The notes beneath the pieces are model-generated. The model was not told where the DNA came from. It saw nothing but the letters and a program-made list of their open reading frames with translations, and did not search any database. Below, piece by piece: positions 17,400 to 28,400 of a stretch of 64,000 nucleotides of DNA. The number at the start of each line of letters is the position of its first letter. Positions within the stretch are counted from its first letter, which is position 1. The translations under genes and the position numbers were made by a program. The stretch lies in NCBI GenBank assembly GCA_003151975.1, contig PLZD01000009.1, positions 1 to 64,000 of the forward strand. The letters run 5' to 3'. Origin of the DNA: Elusimicrobiota bacterium (lineage in GTDB: Bacteria; Elusimicrobiota; Elusimicrobia; UBA1565; UBA9628).

Positions 17400-17738
17400 A
17401 TGCCTGACTGTCTATTTTGCAAGATCGTAGCGCGCGAGATTCCGGCTCAGCTGGTCCTCGAAGACGCCCACGCGATCGTAATCAAAGACATCAGTCCGAA
17501 GGCGCCCACGCACGTTCTGGTGGTCCCCAAGAAGCACATCGACCGCCTCTCGTCGACGGACGACGGAGACGCCGAGCTTCTGGGACGCCTGCAGCGGACG
17601 GCCGTGGCCGCCGCGGCGAAGCTGTCGCTCAAAGATTTTCGTCTCGTGACCAATAACGGCCGCGGGGCGGGCCAGTCGGTGGATCATCTGCACTACCACC
17701 TGCTGGGCGGAAGGCCGATGGAATGGCCTCCCGGTTGA
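17400..17738 (+). CDS. HIT-family nucleotide-binding hydrolase
   Basis: A 112-residue Hint-like protein of the histidine triad superfamily, which hydrolyses nucleoside phosphoramidates and related substrates. It begins MPDCLFCKIVAREIPA, the standard Hint start, and ends with the triad HLHYHLLGGRPMEWPPG (residues 95-111). The ATG at 17400 is preferred to the TTG one codon earlier. It precedes rpsU by 46 bases; a shared transcript is likely. Confidence 0.93.
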   Translation: MPDCLFCKIVAREIPAQLVLEDAHAIVIKDISPKAPTHVLVVPKKHIDRLSSTDDGDAELLGRLQRTAVAAAAKLSLKDFRLVTNNGRGAGQSVDHLHYHLLGGRPMEWPPG

Positions 17739-17784
17739 CGCTGAAGATTTAAAAGTTCTCAACAAAAAGGTGGTGAGTTCTTAA

Positions 17785-17982
17785 ATGGTATTTGTGAAAT
17801 TACGCGAGGGCGAGGGCATCGAAGAGGCCCTCCGGCGCTTTAAGCGCGAGTGCGAACGCAACGGGATTTTGAAAGAGATCAAGCGGCGCGAGCATTACGT
17901 TTCTCCCGGCGTCAAGCGCAAGCTGAAAGCGGCCGAAAGCCGCCGCAAGCAGCGCCGCGCCAAGCGACGGCGGGTCCCCTAA
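17785..17982 (+). CDS. rpsU: 30S ribosomal protein S21
   Basis: A 65-residue very basic protein: KLREGEGIEEALRRFKRECE, then KRREHYVSPGVKRKLKAAE and an Arg-rich tail. All are signatures of S21, a late-assembling small-subunit protein. It heads the classic macromolecular synthesis operon rpsU-dnaG-rpoD, which couples translation, replication and transcription initiation. Confidence 0.95.
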   Translation: MVFVKLREGEGIEEALRRFKRECERNGILKEIKRREHYVSPGVKRKLKAAESRRKQRRAKRRRVP

Positions 17983-17993
17983 ACGGGGGGTCC

Positions 17994-19745
17994 GTGGGCC
18001 TGATACCGGCCGACACCATCGAAGCCATCCGCACGCGGGTCGACATCGCGGAGCTGGTGGCCGAGTACGTCAACCCGCTGCAGAGGGCGGGGAGAAACCT
18101 CAAGGGGCGTTGTCCTTTCCACCAGGAGAAGACACCTTCCTTCATCGTTTCTCCCGAACGGCAGACGTTCCACTGCTTCGGGTGCGGAGTCGGCGGAGAC
18201 GCGTTCTCGTTCTTGATGAAGCTCGAAAATTTGAGCTTCATGGACGCCGCGGAGAAGCTGGCGGGGAAGGCCGGTATCAAGCTCGAGCCCGCGGCCGAAA
18301 ATTTCGGCCCGGAGCAGCAAGAGCGCTTGAAGCTCAAGGAGCTTCTCGCGTTCGCGGCGGGGTTCTATCACGAACTCCTGCTGAAGTCGCCGGAGGCGGG
18401 CGCCGCTCGGAGGTACTTCGAGGGGCGCAAGCTGACGGCGGAGTCGTTGGAAAAGTTTCAACTCGGCTTCGCGCCGAGAACGGGTTCTTTGATAAAGGCC
18501 GCGCAAGAGCGCGGCTATGACAAGGGTCAGCTGATCAAGGCTGGCCTGGCGGCGGAACGAGAAGGGCGCCTGCGCGAGTATTTTTTCGACCGCGTGCTCT
18601 TTCCGATCCGCGACGCGAAGGGGACCGTGGTGGGCCTCGGCGGCAGGACGATGGGCGACGGCGTGCCCAAGTATCTGAACTCGCCGGAGACGCCGCTGTT
18701 CTCGAAAGGGCGCGTGCTTTACGGGCTCTTCGAGGGCTTGGCTTCCGTCAGAAAGGCCCGCAAGGCGGTCTTGATGGAAGGCTACATGGACGTCATCGCG
18801 GCGCACCAGCACGGGCTCGTGCAGGCCTGCGCGCCGCTGGGCACGGCGTTGACGCCGGACCACGCGGCTCTGCTTAAGCGTTATGCCAGCGAAGTGGCCA
18901 TCGTGTTCGACGCGGACTCTGCCGGTTTGAATGCGGCAGTCCGCGGCGCCGAGATCGGTCTCGCGGCGGGCCTGGGCGTGCGCATCGCGACGGTTCCGAC
19001 GGGCAAGGACCCCGACGAGTTCCTGCACGCGCACGGCATCGAGTCGTTCAAGAAGGACTGCCTGATGCGCTCGAAGGACATCGCGGAGTTTAAAACCGAG
19101 CTGCTGATCTCGAAAGAGCGCCAGCCGCTGAGCCCGCAGGCCAAGTCCTCGGTCGCCAAGGCGGTGCTCGCGACGATCGACCAGTGCCCCGACGAGATCA
19201 TCAAGTCGGAGTGGACCAAGCGGCTGGGCAAGACGCTCGGCGTGCCGGAAGACGCGCTGCTGCGGCAGATGGAGAAAGCGCCCGCGCATTCGCGCAGGAC
19301 GCATGAGGCTCCAAAGCCGCCGCCGCCGCCGGAAAAGTTGGAGAAGGCCGAGTTCTCGACCGCGGACCGGCAGATCGTCAGCCTGCTGCTCGAGTCGCCG
19401 AAGCTGTCGGAGAAGGTGAAGGAACAAGATTTGTCGTCGTCGGCGGGTGTCGCGATTTGGAAGGCGGTCAAAGGGCTGTCGCCGTGGACGGAGAGCTCCT
19501 GGAGCGCGCGTTTGCTGGACCAGCTTTCGGGCGCCGAGAAGTACGCGGCCTCGGAGCTGATGGTCGAGATCGACAATTTGAAGAACGTCGATCCCGGAGC
19601 GGTGCTGGACAAGCTGCTCGGGCGGCGCCGGACGCAGAGCCGCCTGCGCGAGCTGGAGACTAAGCTGCACAACGGAACGCTGGCCGAAGAAGGCCTGGCG
19701 GAGTATCACAAGCTTTTGACGGAATTAAAAGGGACTAGGAGATAG
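17994..19745 (+). CDS. dnaG: DNA primase DnaG
   Basis: A 583-residue primase that makes RNA primers at the replication fork. The N-terminal CHC2 zinc finger has [11 protein letters not shown] and [10 protein letters not shown] (about residues 38-66). The Toprim core contains [14 protein letters not shown] and the acidic IVFDADSAG. The C-terminal helicase-interaction region is divergent. The start is GTG at 17994, with GGGGGG just upstream, 11 bases after the rpsU stop. A longer in-frame reading into rpsU is low-complexity shadow and was rejected. Confidence 0.95.
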   Translation: MGLIPADTIEAIRTRVDIAELVAEYVNPLQRAGRNLKGRCPFHQEKTPSFIVSPERQTFHCFGCGVGGDAFSFLMKLENLSFMDAAEKLAGKAGIKLEPAAENFGPEQQERLKLKELLAFAAGFYHELLLKSPEAGAARRYFEGRKLTAESLEKFQLGFAPRTGSLIKAAQERGYDKGQLIKAGLAAEREGRLREYFFDRVLFPIRDAKGTVVGLGGRTMGDGVPKYLNSPETPLFSKGRVLYGLFEGLASVRKARKAVLMEGYMDVIAAHQHGLVQACAPLGTALTPDHAALLKRYASEVAIVFDADSAGLNAAVRGAEIGLAAGLGVRIATVPTGKDPDEFLHAHGIESFKKDCLMRSKDIAEFKTELLISKERQPLSPQAKSSVAKAVLATIDQCPDEIIKSEWTKRLGKTLGVPEDALLRQMEKAPAHSRRTHEAPKPPPPPEKLEKAEFSTADRQIVSLLLESPKLSEKVKEQDLSSSAGVAIWKAVKGLSPWTESSWSARLLDQLSGAEKYAASELMVEIDNLKNVDPGAVLDKLLGRRRTQSRLRELETKLHNGTLAEEGLAEYHKLLTELKGTRR

Positions 19746-19747
19746 GA

Positions 19748-21463
19748 ATGTCGATACAGGCAAGTCAGGCGATGAAGAACCTCGTCGATCTGGGCAAGGA
19801 ACACGGCTATCTGACGCTCGAAGAGATCAGCCGGTCCTTGTCGCAGTCCAATATGAACTCGCAGGAGGTCGAGGAGCTGATGTCCACGCTCGAGGACCTC
19901 GGCATCGAGGTCGTCGACCGCAAGAAATCCGCGGTCGTGCCGATCGTCGAGAAGGAGCGCTTCGCCGAGGAGTGGAACGCTTCCTCCGACATTTCCAACT
20001 CGATCCGGATGTATCTCTCCGAGATGGGCCGCGTGCCCCTGCTCAACCGCGAGGAAGAGGTCACGCTGGCGCGCAACGTGCGCGAGCGCGAAAAAGAGCT
20101 CCGGCTCTTGGTCCTCGAGTCGCCCGTCACCATGCGCGAGATCCGCTCGTGGGAGACGCTCATCGCCCAGCAGGAGATGACGCCCAAGGAGCTCATGCCG
20201 CGCGGCCGCAAGACCGCCTCCGAGCTCTCCGGCATGCGCCGGCGCATGAAGACGGTCGCGGACTTCATCGAGAAGTCCGAGAAGTTCATGGATGTCCTGC
20301 GCAAGAAGCTCCGGGATCCCAAGATTAAACCCCTGGCCCGAATCAAGGTCACCAAGGCCATCGAGAAGCGCAACAAGCAGGTCATCGGCAAGATCGTCAG
20401 CCTCAATCTCAACCAGGACAAGATCAAGCGCCTGACCAACAAGATCAAAAACCTGGCCAACAAGACCTATGAGTGCAAGGACGAGATGGAGCGCTACTCC
20501 AAGCGCTACGGCGCCAGCTACGAGGAGCTCAAGCACTACTTCGCCCAGGTCAAGAAGGGCAAGATGCGCGCCGTCGCCTTCAAGGCCAAGACCGGCTACG
20601 CGCCTTCAGCCGTCGAGGCCGCCTTCGAGAACATGGGCGTAGTCCAAGACCGGATCGACCGCATCCAGCACACCTTGCCCATTCCTCTCGAGCAGTTCCT
20701 CGAGCTCAACGACAAGATCGTCGCGCTTGAAGAGACGATCCTGACCGACAAGCTCAAGCTCATCAAGGCCAACCTGCGCCTGGTGGTCTCGATCGCCAAG
20801 AAGCACGTGAACAGCAACCTCGAGCTCTCCGACCTCATTCAAGAGGGCGGCCTGGGCCTGATGAAGGCCGTCGAAAAGTTCGAGTACAAGCGCGGCTTTA
20901 AGTTCTCGACGTACGCGACTTGGTGGATCCGTCAGTCCATCAACCGCGCCATCGCCGACCAAGCCCGCACGATCCGCATCCCCGTGCACATGAAGGAGCT
21001 CATTTCCAAGCTCACCAAGGTCACGCGGCGCTACCGGCAAGAGTACGGCCGCGATCCCACCCTCGAGGAGTACACGCGTTCTCTTCATATCTCCATGGAC
21101 AAGGTCAAGAACGTCCTCAAGATCATGCAGGAGCCCGTGTCGCTCGCGACGCCGATCGGCGAGGACGAGGATTCTTATCTCGAGGACTTTATCGAAGACA
21201 AGTCCGGCCACGCCCCGTCGAACTCGGCGGTGACCTTCCTGCGCCGCGGCGAGGTCGAGAAAGTTCTCTCGACGCTGTCCGACCGCGAGGCCAAGATCAT
21301 CAAGCTGCGCTTCGGCATCGACTCCGGCTATCCTCGTACGCTCGAGGAAGTCGGCCGCATCTTCCGCGTCACGCGCGAGCGCGTCCGGCAGATCGAAGCC
21401 AAGGCCATCCGCAAGCTGCGCCATCCATCGAGGAGCAAGTCGCTCCGGGATTACCTCGACTAG
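19748..21463 (+). CDS. rpoD: Primary RNA polymerase sigma factor RpoD
   Basis: A 571-residue sigma-70. Region 1.1 occupies the first 75 residues. Region 1.2 has [19 protein letters not shown]. Region 2 has [33 protein letters not shown] and [20 protein letters not shown]. Regions 3 and 4 follow, with [20 protein letters not shown] as the -35 binding helix-turn-helix. The start sits 3 bases after dnaG with AGGAG nearby. The long non-conserved insert between 1.2 and 2.1 marks it as a primary factor. Confidence 0.97.
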   Translation: MSIQASQAMKNLVDLGKEHGYLTLEEISRSLSQSNMNSQEVEELMSTLEDLGIEVVDRKKSAVVPIVEKERFAEEWNASSDISNSIRMYLSEMGRVPLLNREEEVTLARNVREREKELRLLVLESPVTMREIRSWETLIAQQEMTPKELMPRGRKTASELSGMRRRMKTVADFIEKSEKFMDVLRKKLRDPKIKPLARIKVTKAIEKRNKQVIGKIVSLNLNQDKIKRLTNKIKNLANKTYECKDEMERYSKRYGASYEELKHYFAQVKKGKMRAVAFKAKTGYAPSAVEAAFENMGVVQDRIDRIQHTLPIPLEQFLELNDKIVALEETILTDKLKLIKANLRLVVSIAKKHVNSNLELSDLIQEGGLGLMKAVEKFEYKRGFKFSTYATWWIRQSINRAIADQARTIRIPVHMKELISKLTKVTRRYRQEYGRDPTLEEYTRSLHISMDKVKNVLKIMQEPVSLATPIGEDEDSYLEDFIEDKSGHAPSNSAVTFLRRGEVEKVLSTLSDREAKIIKLRFGIDSGYPRTLEEVGRIFRVTRERVRQIEAKAIRKLRHPSRSKSLRDYLD

Positions 21464-21777
21464 TGCGCAGGGAGCACGAACGCCACCCGATCCTCGAGTT
21501 TCTCGTGTTCGGGCTGGCGTTCGTGCTGCTGGCGGTCCTGCTCTTCTACGGCGGCAGGGCGTTCATGAATTACCGCGCGTCTCAGCAGGCGCAGACCGGG
21601 CCGGCTCCGGGCCAGGACGTGACGGCCGAGCCAGCCAAGCCGCAGGCCAAGCTCGAGCACGACCTGGATGTGGGCCCAACCGAGAGGGGCGTCAACGTCT
21701 TGCCGCCCGTGAAGGTCACGCGCATGCCCAAATCCGCGCGCAAGTCGCTGGAACGCTCCGTGCCCGCCCCGAAGTAG
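21463..21777 (+). CDS. Single-pass membrane protein of unknown function
   Basis: A 104-residue protein whose GTG start shares a base with the rpoD stop (TAGTG). Residues 10-32 form one membrane helix (ILEFLVFGLAFVLLAVLLFYGG). The rest is a Pro/Gln/Ala-rich then basic soluble tail. Overlap with rpoD argues for co-translation. No family recognised; it could be an envelope-anchoring or assembly factor. Confidence 0.65.
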   Translation: MRREHERHPILEFLVFGLAFVLLAVLLFYGGRAFMNYRASQQAQTGPAPGQDVTAEPAKPQAKLEHDLDVGPTERGVNVLPPVKVTRMPKSARKSLERSVPAPK

Positions 21778-21778
21778 G

Positions 21779-22456
21779 TTAAGTCCGCTTCCGGTTGACT
21801 AGGTCCCGGATCATCTCGGCGGCGACGTCCTTGCCGCCAAGGCCGAAAGCGATCGCCGCGGCCAAGCCCGCCGAACCCAGCAGGATCTGCACCGCCGCCG
21901 ACACGAAGTTCATCTTCATGCCGAGCTGCTCGAAGGCGGTCATGGCCGAAAAGATCAGCACGACGATGTAGGTGGAGTGCGCCAGCACCGAGCCGCCGCG
22001 GATGTTGTTGGCCGCCGCCGCGTTGGCGACGACCTCCGACAGGAAGCGCCCGAACAGCAGGCCCGCGAAGAGGATCAGCAGGGACGCGATCAGGATCGGC
22101 AGGAAGAGCACGAAGCGCTCCAGCAGGTCCGAGACGACCGTCATGTTCACGGCGTTGGCCGCCGAGACGATGAAGATGAACAAGATAAACCAGTAGATCA
22201 GAAACGAGAGCACGTAGGCGGGGGACTTGCCCAAGCCGAGACGCGCGAGGACCTCGTTGACGCCGACCTTGCTCGTGTACTCGTCGAGGTGCGCGCGGTC
22301 GAAGAGCCGCTCGGCCACGGTGCGCAGCAGGCGCGCCGTGAACATGCCCAGCAGCAGGAATAGGAACGCCGCCGCGAAAGACGGTATTTGCGCCGCGAAA
22401 CGGTTGGTCGCGCTGACAAACGGCTCGGTCAAGAAGCCCACTAAGCTCGAGTTCAT
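21779..22456 (-). CDS. MscS-related membrane protein (TM-helix repeat type)
   Basis: A 225-residue membrane protein with about five hydrophobic segments and two copies of the conserved helix found in small-conductance mechanosensitive channel relatives: AFLFLLLGMFTARLLR (about 30-45) and LLILFAGLLFGRFLSEVV. The Gly/Ala-rich LLGSAGLAAAIAFGLGGKDVAAE near the C-terminus resembles the pore-lining helix of MscS. The large cytoplasmic MscS domain is absent. A role in osmotic or membrane-tension response is plausible. It is convergent with the rpoD cluster. Confidence 0.75.
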   Translation of the reverse strand: MNSSLVGFLTEPFVSATNRFAAQIPSFAAAFLFLLLGMFTARLLRTVAERLFDRAHLDEYTSKVGVNEVLARLGLGKSPAYVLSFLIYWFILFIFIVSAANAVNMTVVSDLLERFVLFLPILIASLLILFAGLLFGRFLSEVVANAAAANNIRGGSVLAHSTYIVVLIFSAMTAFEQLGMKMNFVSAAVQILLGSAGLAAAIAFGLGGKDVAAEMIRDLVNRKRT

Positions 22457-22462
22457 GCGTCA

Positions 22463-22468
22463 ATTCTA
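22463..22468 (-). promoter_or_regulatory. Putative -10 box (TAGAAT) 6 bases before a start codon
   Basis: TAGAAT on the minus strand is 6 bases from the ATG at 22456; no ribosome-binding site fits between them. Confidence 0.5.
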
Positions 22469-22545
22469 GCAAACTCGGCTCCGCGCCATCCAAGCCCGTT
22501 TCCTCTAATAAGCGCCCAAACGGGGCCTGTTTCGATCTTATTAAA

Positions 22546-22561
22546 TGTAACAAAAGTTACA
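22546..22561. promoter_or_regulatory. Palindrome TGTAAC-AAAA-GTTACA next to a -35 box
   Basis: A perfect 6-base inverted repeat with a 4-base spacer ends one base before the -35 hexamer of the FecR-operon promoter. The position fits an activator or repressor dimer. I cannot name the regulator. Confidence 0.6.
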
Positions 22562-22590
22562 TTGCGGGAACGGCGCGCGCAGGCTACACT
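22562..22590 (+). promoter_or_regulatory. Promoter of the FecR/giant secreted protein operon
   Basis: TTGCGG (22562-22567), 17-base spacer, TACACT (22585-22590). The start codon at 22611 would leave a leader of roughly 14 bases. Confidence 0.75.
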
Positions 22591-22610
22591 GGAGCATAAG
22601 AAAAAGCCCG

Positions 22611-24167
22611 ATGATGCGACAACCCTGGTACCGGCGTTTGCCCATTTTTACGGCCTGCGCCGGTGTTGTCTTTTTGTCCGGCAACGCTCGGGCCAGCGCC
22701 TACATCTCCAAGGTCTCGGGGATCGTCCAGCTCCAGCACTCGGGGACCGACCGCTGGGAGCTCGTGCGCGACGTGCCGCTCGACGTCGCCGACCAGGACT
22801 CCGTGCGCACCGGCCGCGGCGCGCAGACGACGCTGAGCTTCGACGACGGCTCGCGCGTGGAGCTGGGGCCCAACGCGACCTTCACGCTCGAGGAATCCTC
22901 CCGCGGCCGCTCGTCGATCAAGCTCAATTTCGGCGCGCTCAAGGCCTTCGTCCAGAGGATCGCGGCGCGCCGCTTCGAAGTGAAGACCCCGACGGCCGTC
23001 TGCTCCGTGCGCGGCACCGAGTTCAAAGTCGAGGTCCTGGCGGGCGGGCAGACCGTCGTCGATCTCTACAAGGGCCTGCTCGCCGTCGAGGACCGGCGCG
23101 GCCAGCAGATTCTGCTGCACCCCAACGAGACCATCCACGTCGACCTGCGCGGCCTCAACAAGGCCGCGGGCCTGCCGACGAAGAACCAGGCTAGGCAGAC
23201 CGCCTTCCACGCGATTATGCAGCGCGAGATGGGCCTCGAGCTATCCAAGCACGAGATTCTCGCCTCGGCCGCCCGCGAGGTCAAGCTCGCGGAGTTCCAG
23301 CAGGGCAAGGCGCTCATCGACGTCCACGGAGATCGCGTTCGCCTCGAGGAGTACATCATCCGGCCGAGCCCCAATCAGTTCAAGCTCGTCGTCCTGGATC
23401 AGTCGAAAGAAAATGGCCTGAATTTGTTCTCCTATCTGGGCACCTTCAATCAAAACCTTCCCGCCGACTTGAAGCAGGCTCTCAACCAGCTCAACGGCAC
23501 GGTCGACACGGCGCCGACGTGGTGGCTGACGGGCTTTCAAACGGTGCGCACGAACACGCAGGACTCGATCGTCGAGATCGCCAACGGCGGTCATCCTGTC
23601 GATGTCAACCACAACGGCGTGCCCGGCGACCAAATCGCCTTTCTGTTCAACCCGGTCACCAATACCTACATGAGCGTGGCCGGCCACAACGTCTACCAGA
23701 CGCTCTTCGACAACTACGGCTTCTATGTCAACAGCAGGCTGACTTACGGCTGGGCCACCCCCGGCGGCAATGTCCAGAGCTACACCTTGGTGACCAACGC
23801 CTCGACGGTCGACCCGATCTCGGGGGCGGCCTTGACCGCTGCCAACGCCTGGATCGATCCCAACACCGGCCAGCTCGCCACGCGCAGCGTCAGCTCGACC
23901 TTCCCGGACGCCGACCAAATCCACCAGGTCATCTTCGAGTCCTACTCGACCGGCGACTTCATCCGCTGGGACAATTATATCTTCACCAACGACGGCCAGA
24001 TCGCGACGACGGCGAACTTCAACGCGGCGACCGCGGGGACCTCGTACCTTCAGGGGATTCTGAAATTCAATTTTGAGCAGGACATCACCTCTTCGCAGTT
24101 TTCGGGACGCAAGATCGACTTGGTCGTAGAGCCTAAGATTCTCGTGCAAGCCGGCCTTATCCAGTGA
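22611..24167 (+). CDS. FecR-domain secreted protein
   Basis: A 518-residue exported protein with a signal peptide (residues 1-29, ending ARA). Residues about 30-150 are a FecR-type domain: ISKVSGIVQLQ, DSVRTGRGAQTTLSFDDGSRVELGPNATFTL and VKTPTAVCSVRGTEFKVEV, with a product-activating loop of the sort seen in stand-alone envelope FecR proteins rather than anti-sigma factors. The rest is novel, with many Asn/Thr/Tyr residues suggesting beta structure. It heads a four-gene operon and its TGA overlaps the next start (GTGA). Probably a periplasmic or surface partner of the barrel and giant protein that follow. Confidence 0.8.
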   Translation: MMRQPWYRRLPIFTACAGVVFLSGNARASAYISKVSGIVQLQHSGTDRWELVRDVPLDVADQDSVRTGRGAQTTLSFDDGSRVELGPNATFTLEESSRGRSSIKLNFGALKAFVQRIAARRFEVKTPTAVCSVRGTEFKVEVLAGGQTVVDLYKGLLAVEDRRGQQILLHPNETIHVDLRGLNKAAGLPTKNQARQTAFHAIMQREMGLELSKHEILASAAREVKLAEFQQGKALIDVHGDRVRLEEYIIRPSPNQFKLVVLDQSKENGLNLFSYLGTFNQNLPADLKQALNQLNGTVDTAPTWWLTGFQTVRTNTQDSIVEIANGGHPVDVNHNGVPGDQIAFLFNPVTNTYMSVAGHNVYQTLFDNYGFYVNSRLTYGWATPGGNVQSYTLVTNASTVDPISGAALTAANAWIDPNTGQLATRSVSSTFPDADQIHQVIFESYSTGDFIRWDNYIFTNDGQIATTANFNAATAGTSYLQGILKFNFEQDITSSQFSGRKIDLVVEPKILVQAGLIQ

Positions 24168-25408
24168 GTCAATCGCGCATGCGCCTTTTGAGGATAAGCG
24201 TTCTGCTCGTCGCCCTTGCGGCGGCGGGCCCGTCGTTTGCCGTGGAGTACAGCCCGATCTACATGCTTCAGGTGCTGGGCGGGCAGAGTTTCTACTCGGG
24301 CCAGAAAGGGACCTTGTCGCCGAACGTAAACGGGGCTTTCGCGCCGGCAATGAAATTCAACGAGAACTGGTCGCTGCTGCCGATGCTCAGCACGAACTAC
24401 CAGGGGACCGAGCAGGTCCTCGACGTGGTGGGCGGCCAGACTTTGTTCCAATCGCAGTGGGACAACCTGGCCTCGCTCAAGGGCATCTACACGCCCGACG
24501 ACAGCCAATGGCATCTCAAGCCGTCGGCGTCGTTCAAGTACGAGCTCCTGCAGGAGACCGCCGATGAGACGTTGGGCCACGGCCTCTTCGACTATTACCA
24601 AGGCGACGCGGGCTTCGAGGCGGAGTACACGTATCATGATCCCTTCACCTTTCACGCCGGCGTCGACTACTTCTTCACGCATTTCCCGAACTACACGAGC
24701 CTGGAGTCGCAGGCCGCCACTTCCTTCGGCGGCCAGAGCGTGGCGCGCGAGCTCGTCGGCGATTATGTTCTCGATACGCAGAACGGCCTGCTGCGCCTGG
24801 GCGTCAACATGCCCGTGCAGGACCGCTTCATCCTGGATCTCGGCGGGCAGGTCCTTTTCGAGCACTTTCCGAGCCAGCACGTCGTCGATCCGACCGGCAG
24901 CCTGACCGCGCCCCTGCGCAACGACGTGGCGACGACTTTCTCTGCGGGTCTCAAGATGCCCAACGAATTCAACGCGGACCTGCGCACTCTGGGCTCCCTC
25001 GACGTTTCGGCCACTTACAACAGTTCCAACCAAAACAGCTTCGACGCGACGCAGGCCCAGTACCTGCCCTACTACTACAACTACGCCGAGGTCCGCGTGG
25101 CCCCGACTTTCAAGCTGCTCATCGGCGACGCGCGCCGGCCCGTCGTGCTCGGCATCAACACGGCGTACTGGTACCGCCGCTATCCCTACCGCTTCACGCA
25201 GGACCCCAACGGCGCCTACCAGAGCGACAAGATCCACACCAACAACTGGCTGGTCGGCGCGAATCTCAATTACCCGATGGCTAAGCACTTCGGCTTGATC
25301 TTTGATTTCAGCTACGGCCAGGGCCAGTCGAACATGCAGTACCAGCAGTTCTTCCAGTACAACTACTACGTCGCCAACTATTGGGTCGGGTTCAGGTACG
25401 ACTATTAA
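24164..25408 (+). CDS. Predicted outer-membrane beta-barrel protein
   Basis: A 414-residue protein with a signal peptide (cleavage after GPSFA), then alternating hydrophobic/polar strands rich in Tyr, Phe, Asn and Gly, ending in NYWVGFRYDY, a typical barrel C-terminus with a terminal aromatic. No family recognised. The GTG at 24164 overlaps the FecR-gene stop; an ATG five codons later (24179) is equally good. It lies one base from the giant secreted protein gene, so it may form a pore or anchor for it. Confidence 0.75.
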   Translation: MSQSRMRLLRISVLLVALAAAGPSFAVEYSPIYMLQVLGGQSFYSGQKGTLSPNVNGAFAPAMKFNENWSLLPMLSTNYQGTEQVLDVVGGQTLFQSQWDNLASLKGIYTPDDSQWHLKPSASFKYELLQETADETLGHGLFDYYQGDAGFEAEYTYHDPFTFHAGVDYFFTHFPNYTSLESQAATSFGGQSVARELVGDYVLDTQNGLLRLGVNMPVQDRFILDLGGQVLFEHFPSQHVVDPTGSLTAPLRNDVATTFSAGLKMPNEFNADLRTLGSLDVSATYNSSNQNSFDATQAQYLPYYYNYAEVRVAPTFKLLIGDARRPVVLGINTAYWYRRYPYRFTQDPNGAYQSDKIHTNNWLVGANLNYPMAKHFGLIFDFSYGQGQSNMQYQQFFQYNYYVANYWVGFRYDY

Positions 25409-25409
25409 G

Positions 25410-28400
25410 ATGAGAGCGCGCGGCTTGAAGGCGTTGCTGATCGCGGCGGCCCTGACGGTCGGGGCCGCGCAAAGCGCGCGCGCGGCCTGCGGCACGACAA
25501 AGTTCATCACGAACACGGCGGGCGCCATCCAGAACGCCGTCAATGCGATCGGTGGAGGGCCGCTGGCCTCCGACTACTGCATCTTCCTCGCGACCGGCGC
25601 GTACATAGAGGCCGTCACCGTCCAGAAGATCGCGACGGGGGGATTTCGCATCGTCATCTCGACGTATAACCCCGGCGTCGCCGGCAACACGCAGGTCACG
25701 CCGCTCTTCGGCAACGCGGCCTTCACGCTCATCAACGACAGCGTCACGCTCAACGGCATGACGATCTACCCGTCCGCGACCGGACCCCAATACGGCATCA
25801 CCTCCTCCTCGGCCAACGTCGTGATCTCCAGCGTCATCGTCAACGAGCAGGCCGGCTCGACCTTCGGCAGCGGCGCGATCGTCATCAGCAGCTATACGAC
25901 GATCACCCTGTCGAGCATGACCGCGTCCACCGTGACCTCCCTGGACATCAACGGCTCCTCCAACACGATCTCGCAAAGCACGTTCACCTCGACCTCCGGA
26001 AATTACGCGGTCCTCCTCAATCCCGGCTCCAACGACAATGTCCTGCAGCAAAGCGTCTTTTCCATCGTGGGCAGCGGCGCGGCCGCCATCGCGGGCAGCA
26101 GCAACACCTTCAGCCAGGACATCTTCACGAACAACTCGGTTGGGTTTACCACCGTGCAATTGCTCCCGACGGCGAGCTCCAACACGATTAGGCTGAGCTC
26201 CCTGACGAACGTCGCCGGGACCGTCATCAGCTTCATCGGCGGCGCGAGCGCCAACAACTTGGGTCCCGCGATCATCAGCAACGGCGGCGGCGGCCTCGGC
26301 GTCGATATCGACGGCTCGCCCGGGAACTCCCTCACGGGGCTCAAGGTCACGTGCGGCGCCGGCGGCGGGCCGGCGTTGATCGTCCAGAACGGCTCCCACT
26401 TGACCAGCGTTCAGACTTCGACTTTCAACGCCATCGGCGCCGCCGCTACGGTCTCGTTGACCGGCGTGTCGAGCGTGACCATCACGCAGAGCTCCATCGG
26501 GAATTTCGGCACCGGCTCGGCGCTGGCCGTCGGCGGCCTCGGCGCCAGCTACAACGCCGTCAGCTTGACGACGATGACGGCGACGGGACCGAGCGCGGCG
26601 CTCGTGATCAATTTCGTGGACGGCCATGAGACTTTCGTTCAGGACTACATGAGCAACCAGTCGGGTCTGGCGGGCGCGGTGCAGATCCTTGGGAATTCCT
26701 CGAGCGAGACGATCACGCAGAGCCGGATCGCGGCCAACGCGATCAACTTCCCGGCCCTCTACATGCAGGGCGTCGCGAACAACGCGATCATCCAGACGAT
26801 CGTGACCAACGCGCTCAGCACCGCGGCCTGGCTCGATACCAACGCCAACGGCAACACGATCCAACAGAGCACGTTCACCTCGGGCTTCCCCGGCGTCGTC
26901 GACCTAGGCAATCCGGGCATCTACATGAACCAAAGCTCGACGAACACGATCATCCAGAGCGTCCTCGAGGGCGGACTCGGGCGCAGCAACGCGGCCTCGG
27001 CTTACCAGTCGGGCGCCGGACTCTTGGTCGTCGGTGGCACCTCGAACACGGTCGTCGCGTCCTCCCTGATCGGCGGCGTGGGCGGCAACGCCAACACGCC
27101 CGGCGGAGACGGCCTGACCGTCGTCGGGGGCTCGTCGGTCGCCGTCAGCTGGAGCACCTTGGCCGGCGGCGCGGGCAATTCCGGCGGCGGCCCGCTGGGC
27201 GGCGGCTTCGGCGGAAGCGGCGTCAACATCAGCGGCGGCAACAATTTCACGGTCGCGAACAGCTCGATCACGGGCGGCACGGGGGCGGCCGCCACTCTCG
27301 GCGCCAACGGCGGCAACGGCGGCCAGGGCGTCATCCTGCAGGGCGGCGCCAGCTTCGTCTCGATCGCGCAAAGCGGCATCTTCGCCGGCTCGGGCGGCGC
27401 GGGCTCGCCGGGTGCTGGCATCGGCGGCGGCGGCGGCAACGGCTACGCGGACGTCGGCGCGATGTGGGGCCTCGTCACGAACAGCTTCATGTACGGCGGC
27501 ACGGGCGGCGTCGGCACCGCGGGCGGACCGGGCGGAGCGGGCGGCTCGGGCGCGCTGATCAATTGCGGCCAGCAATGCGCCCAGAACACGATCATTCAAA
27601 GCACGATGACGAGCGCCCTTGGCGCCGCCGGCTCCTCGCACGGCGCCGATGGGCAAGGCCTGCAGATTTTCGGCTCGTCGGGGACCACGGTCACGCAGAG
27701 CTACATGTCCAACGGGGGAACGATCAATCCGGGCGCCGCGCTTCAGCTTCTTCATTATTCGACGAATACCTTCATTTCCCAAAGCACCATGTCGGTCATC
27801 AACGGCGGCGAGTTCGCCGCCTTCGTCGACGTCGGCAACAGCACGATCACCGCCAGCGTCATGCTGAGCCCGCTGGGGACCGCGGCGCGTTTTGGCCCCA
27901 ACGCCTTGGGCAGCGGCGTGACGGCGTCGCTGGTCGCGGGCGCGACCGGCTTCTACATCAACGGCGCGACGGGGACCTTCATCGTCAATGACAACATTAG
28001 AGGCACAGCCGCCCTCTCCGAGGCATTGTTGATCGATGGCGGCATAGGCGTTACCTTTATAGGGAACAGTTCCATGACCGCGACGGGCCTTGGCGGCTAC
28101 GCTCTGCTGGGAGGAGGCTTCTCGGGTCCGATCACGGCGACGGGTCCCGATGTGTTCCGCGGCAAGGTGGCTCTCAACGGCAACGTCTTCCAGCCCGGGA
28201 ACTTCATCCAGCAGTTCGGGGGAGACTTCATCCTCCCGAATATCGCCAACTGGCTTCCGCAGACGAGCACCGCCGTCTTCGACGGCAGCAACGACGTCCC
28301 GGCGATCACATATCAGCAGATCATCGCGCCGACGGGGATCAACTTCAACGGCTTCGCGGTCAACGTGACGAGCGTGCAGTTCTTCGGCAGCGGGGGAAAT

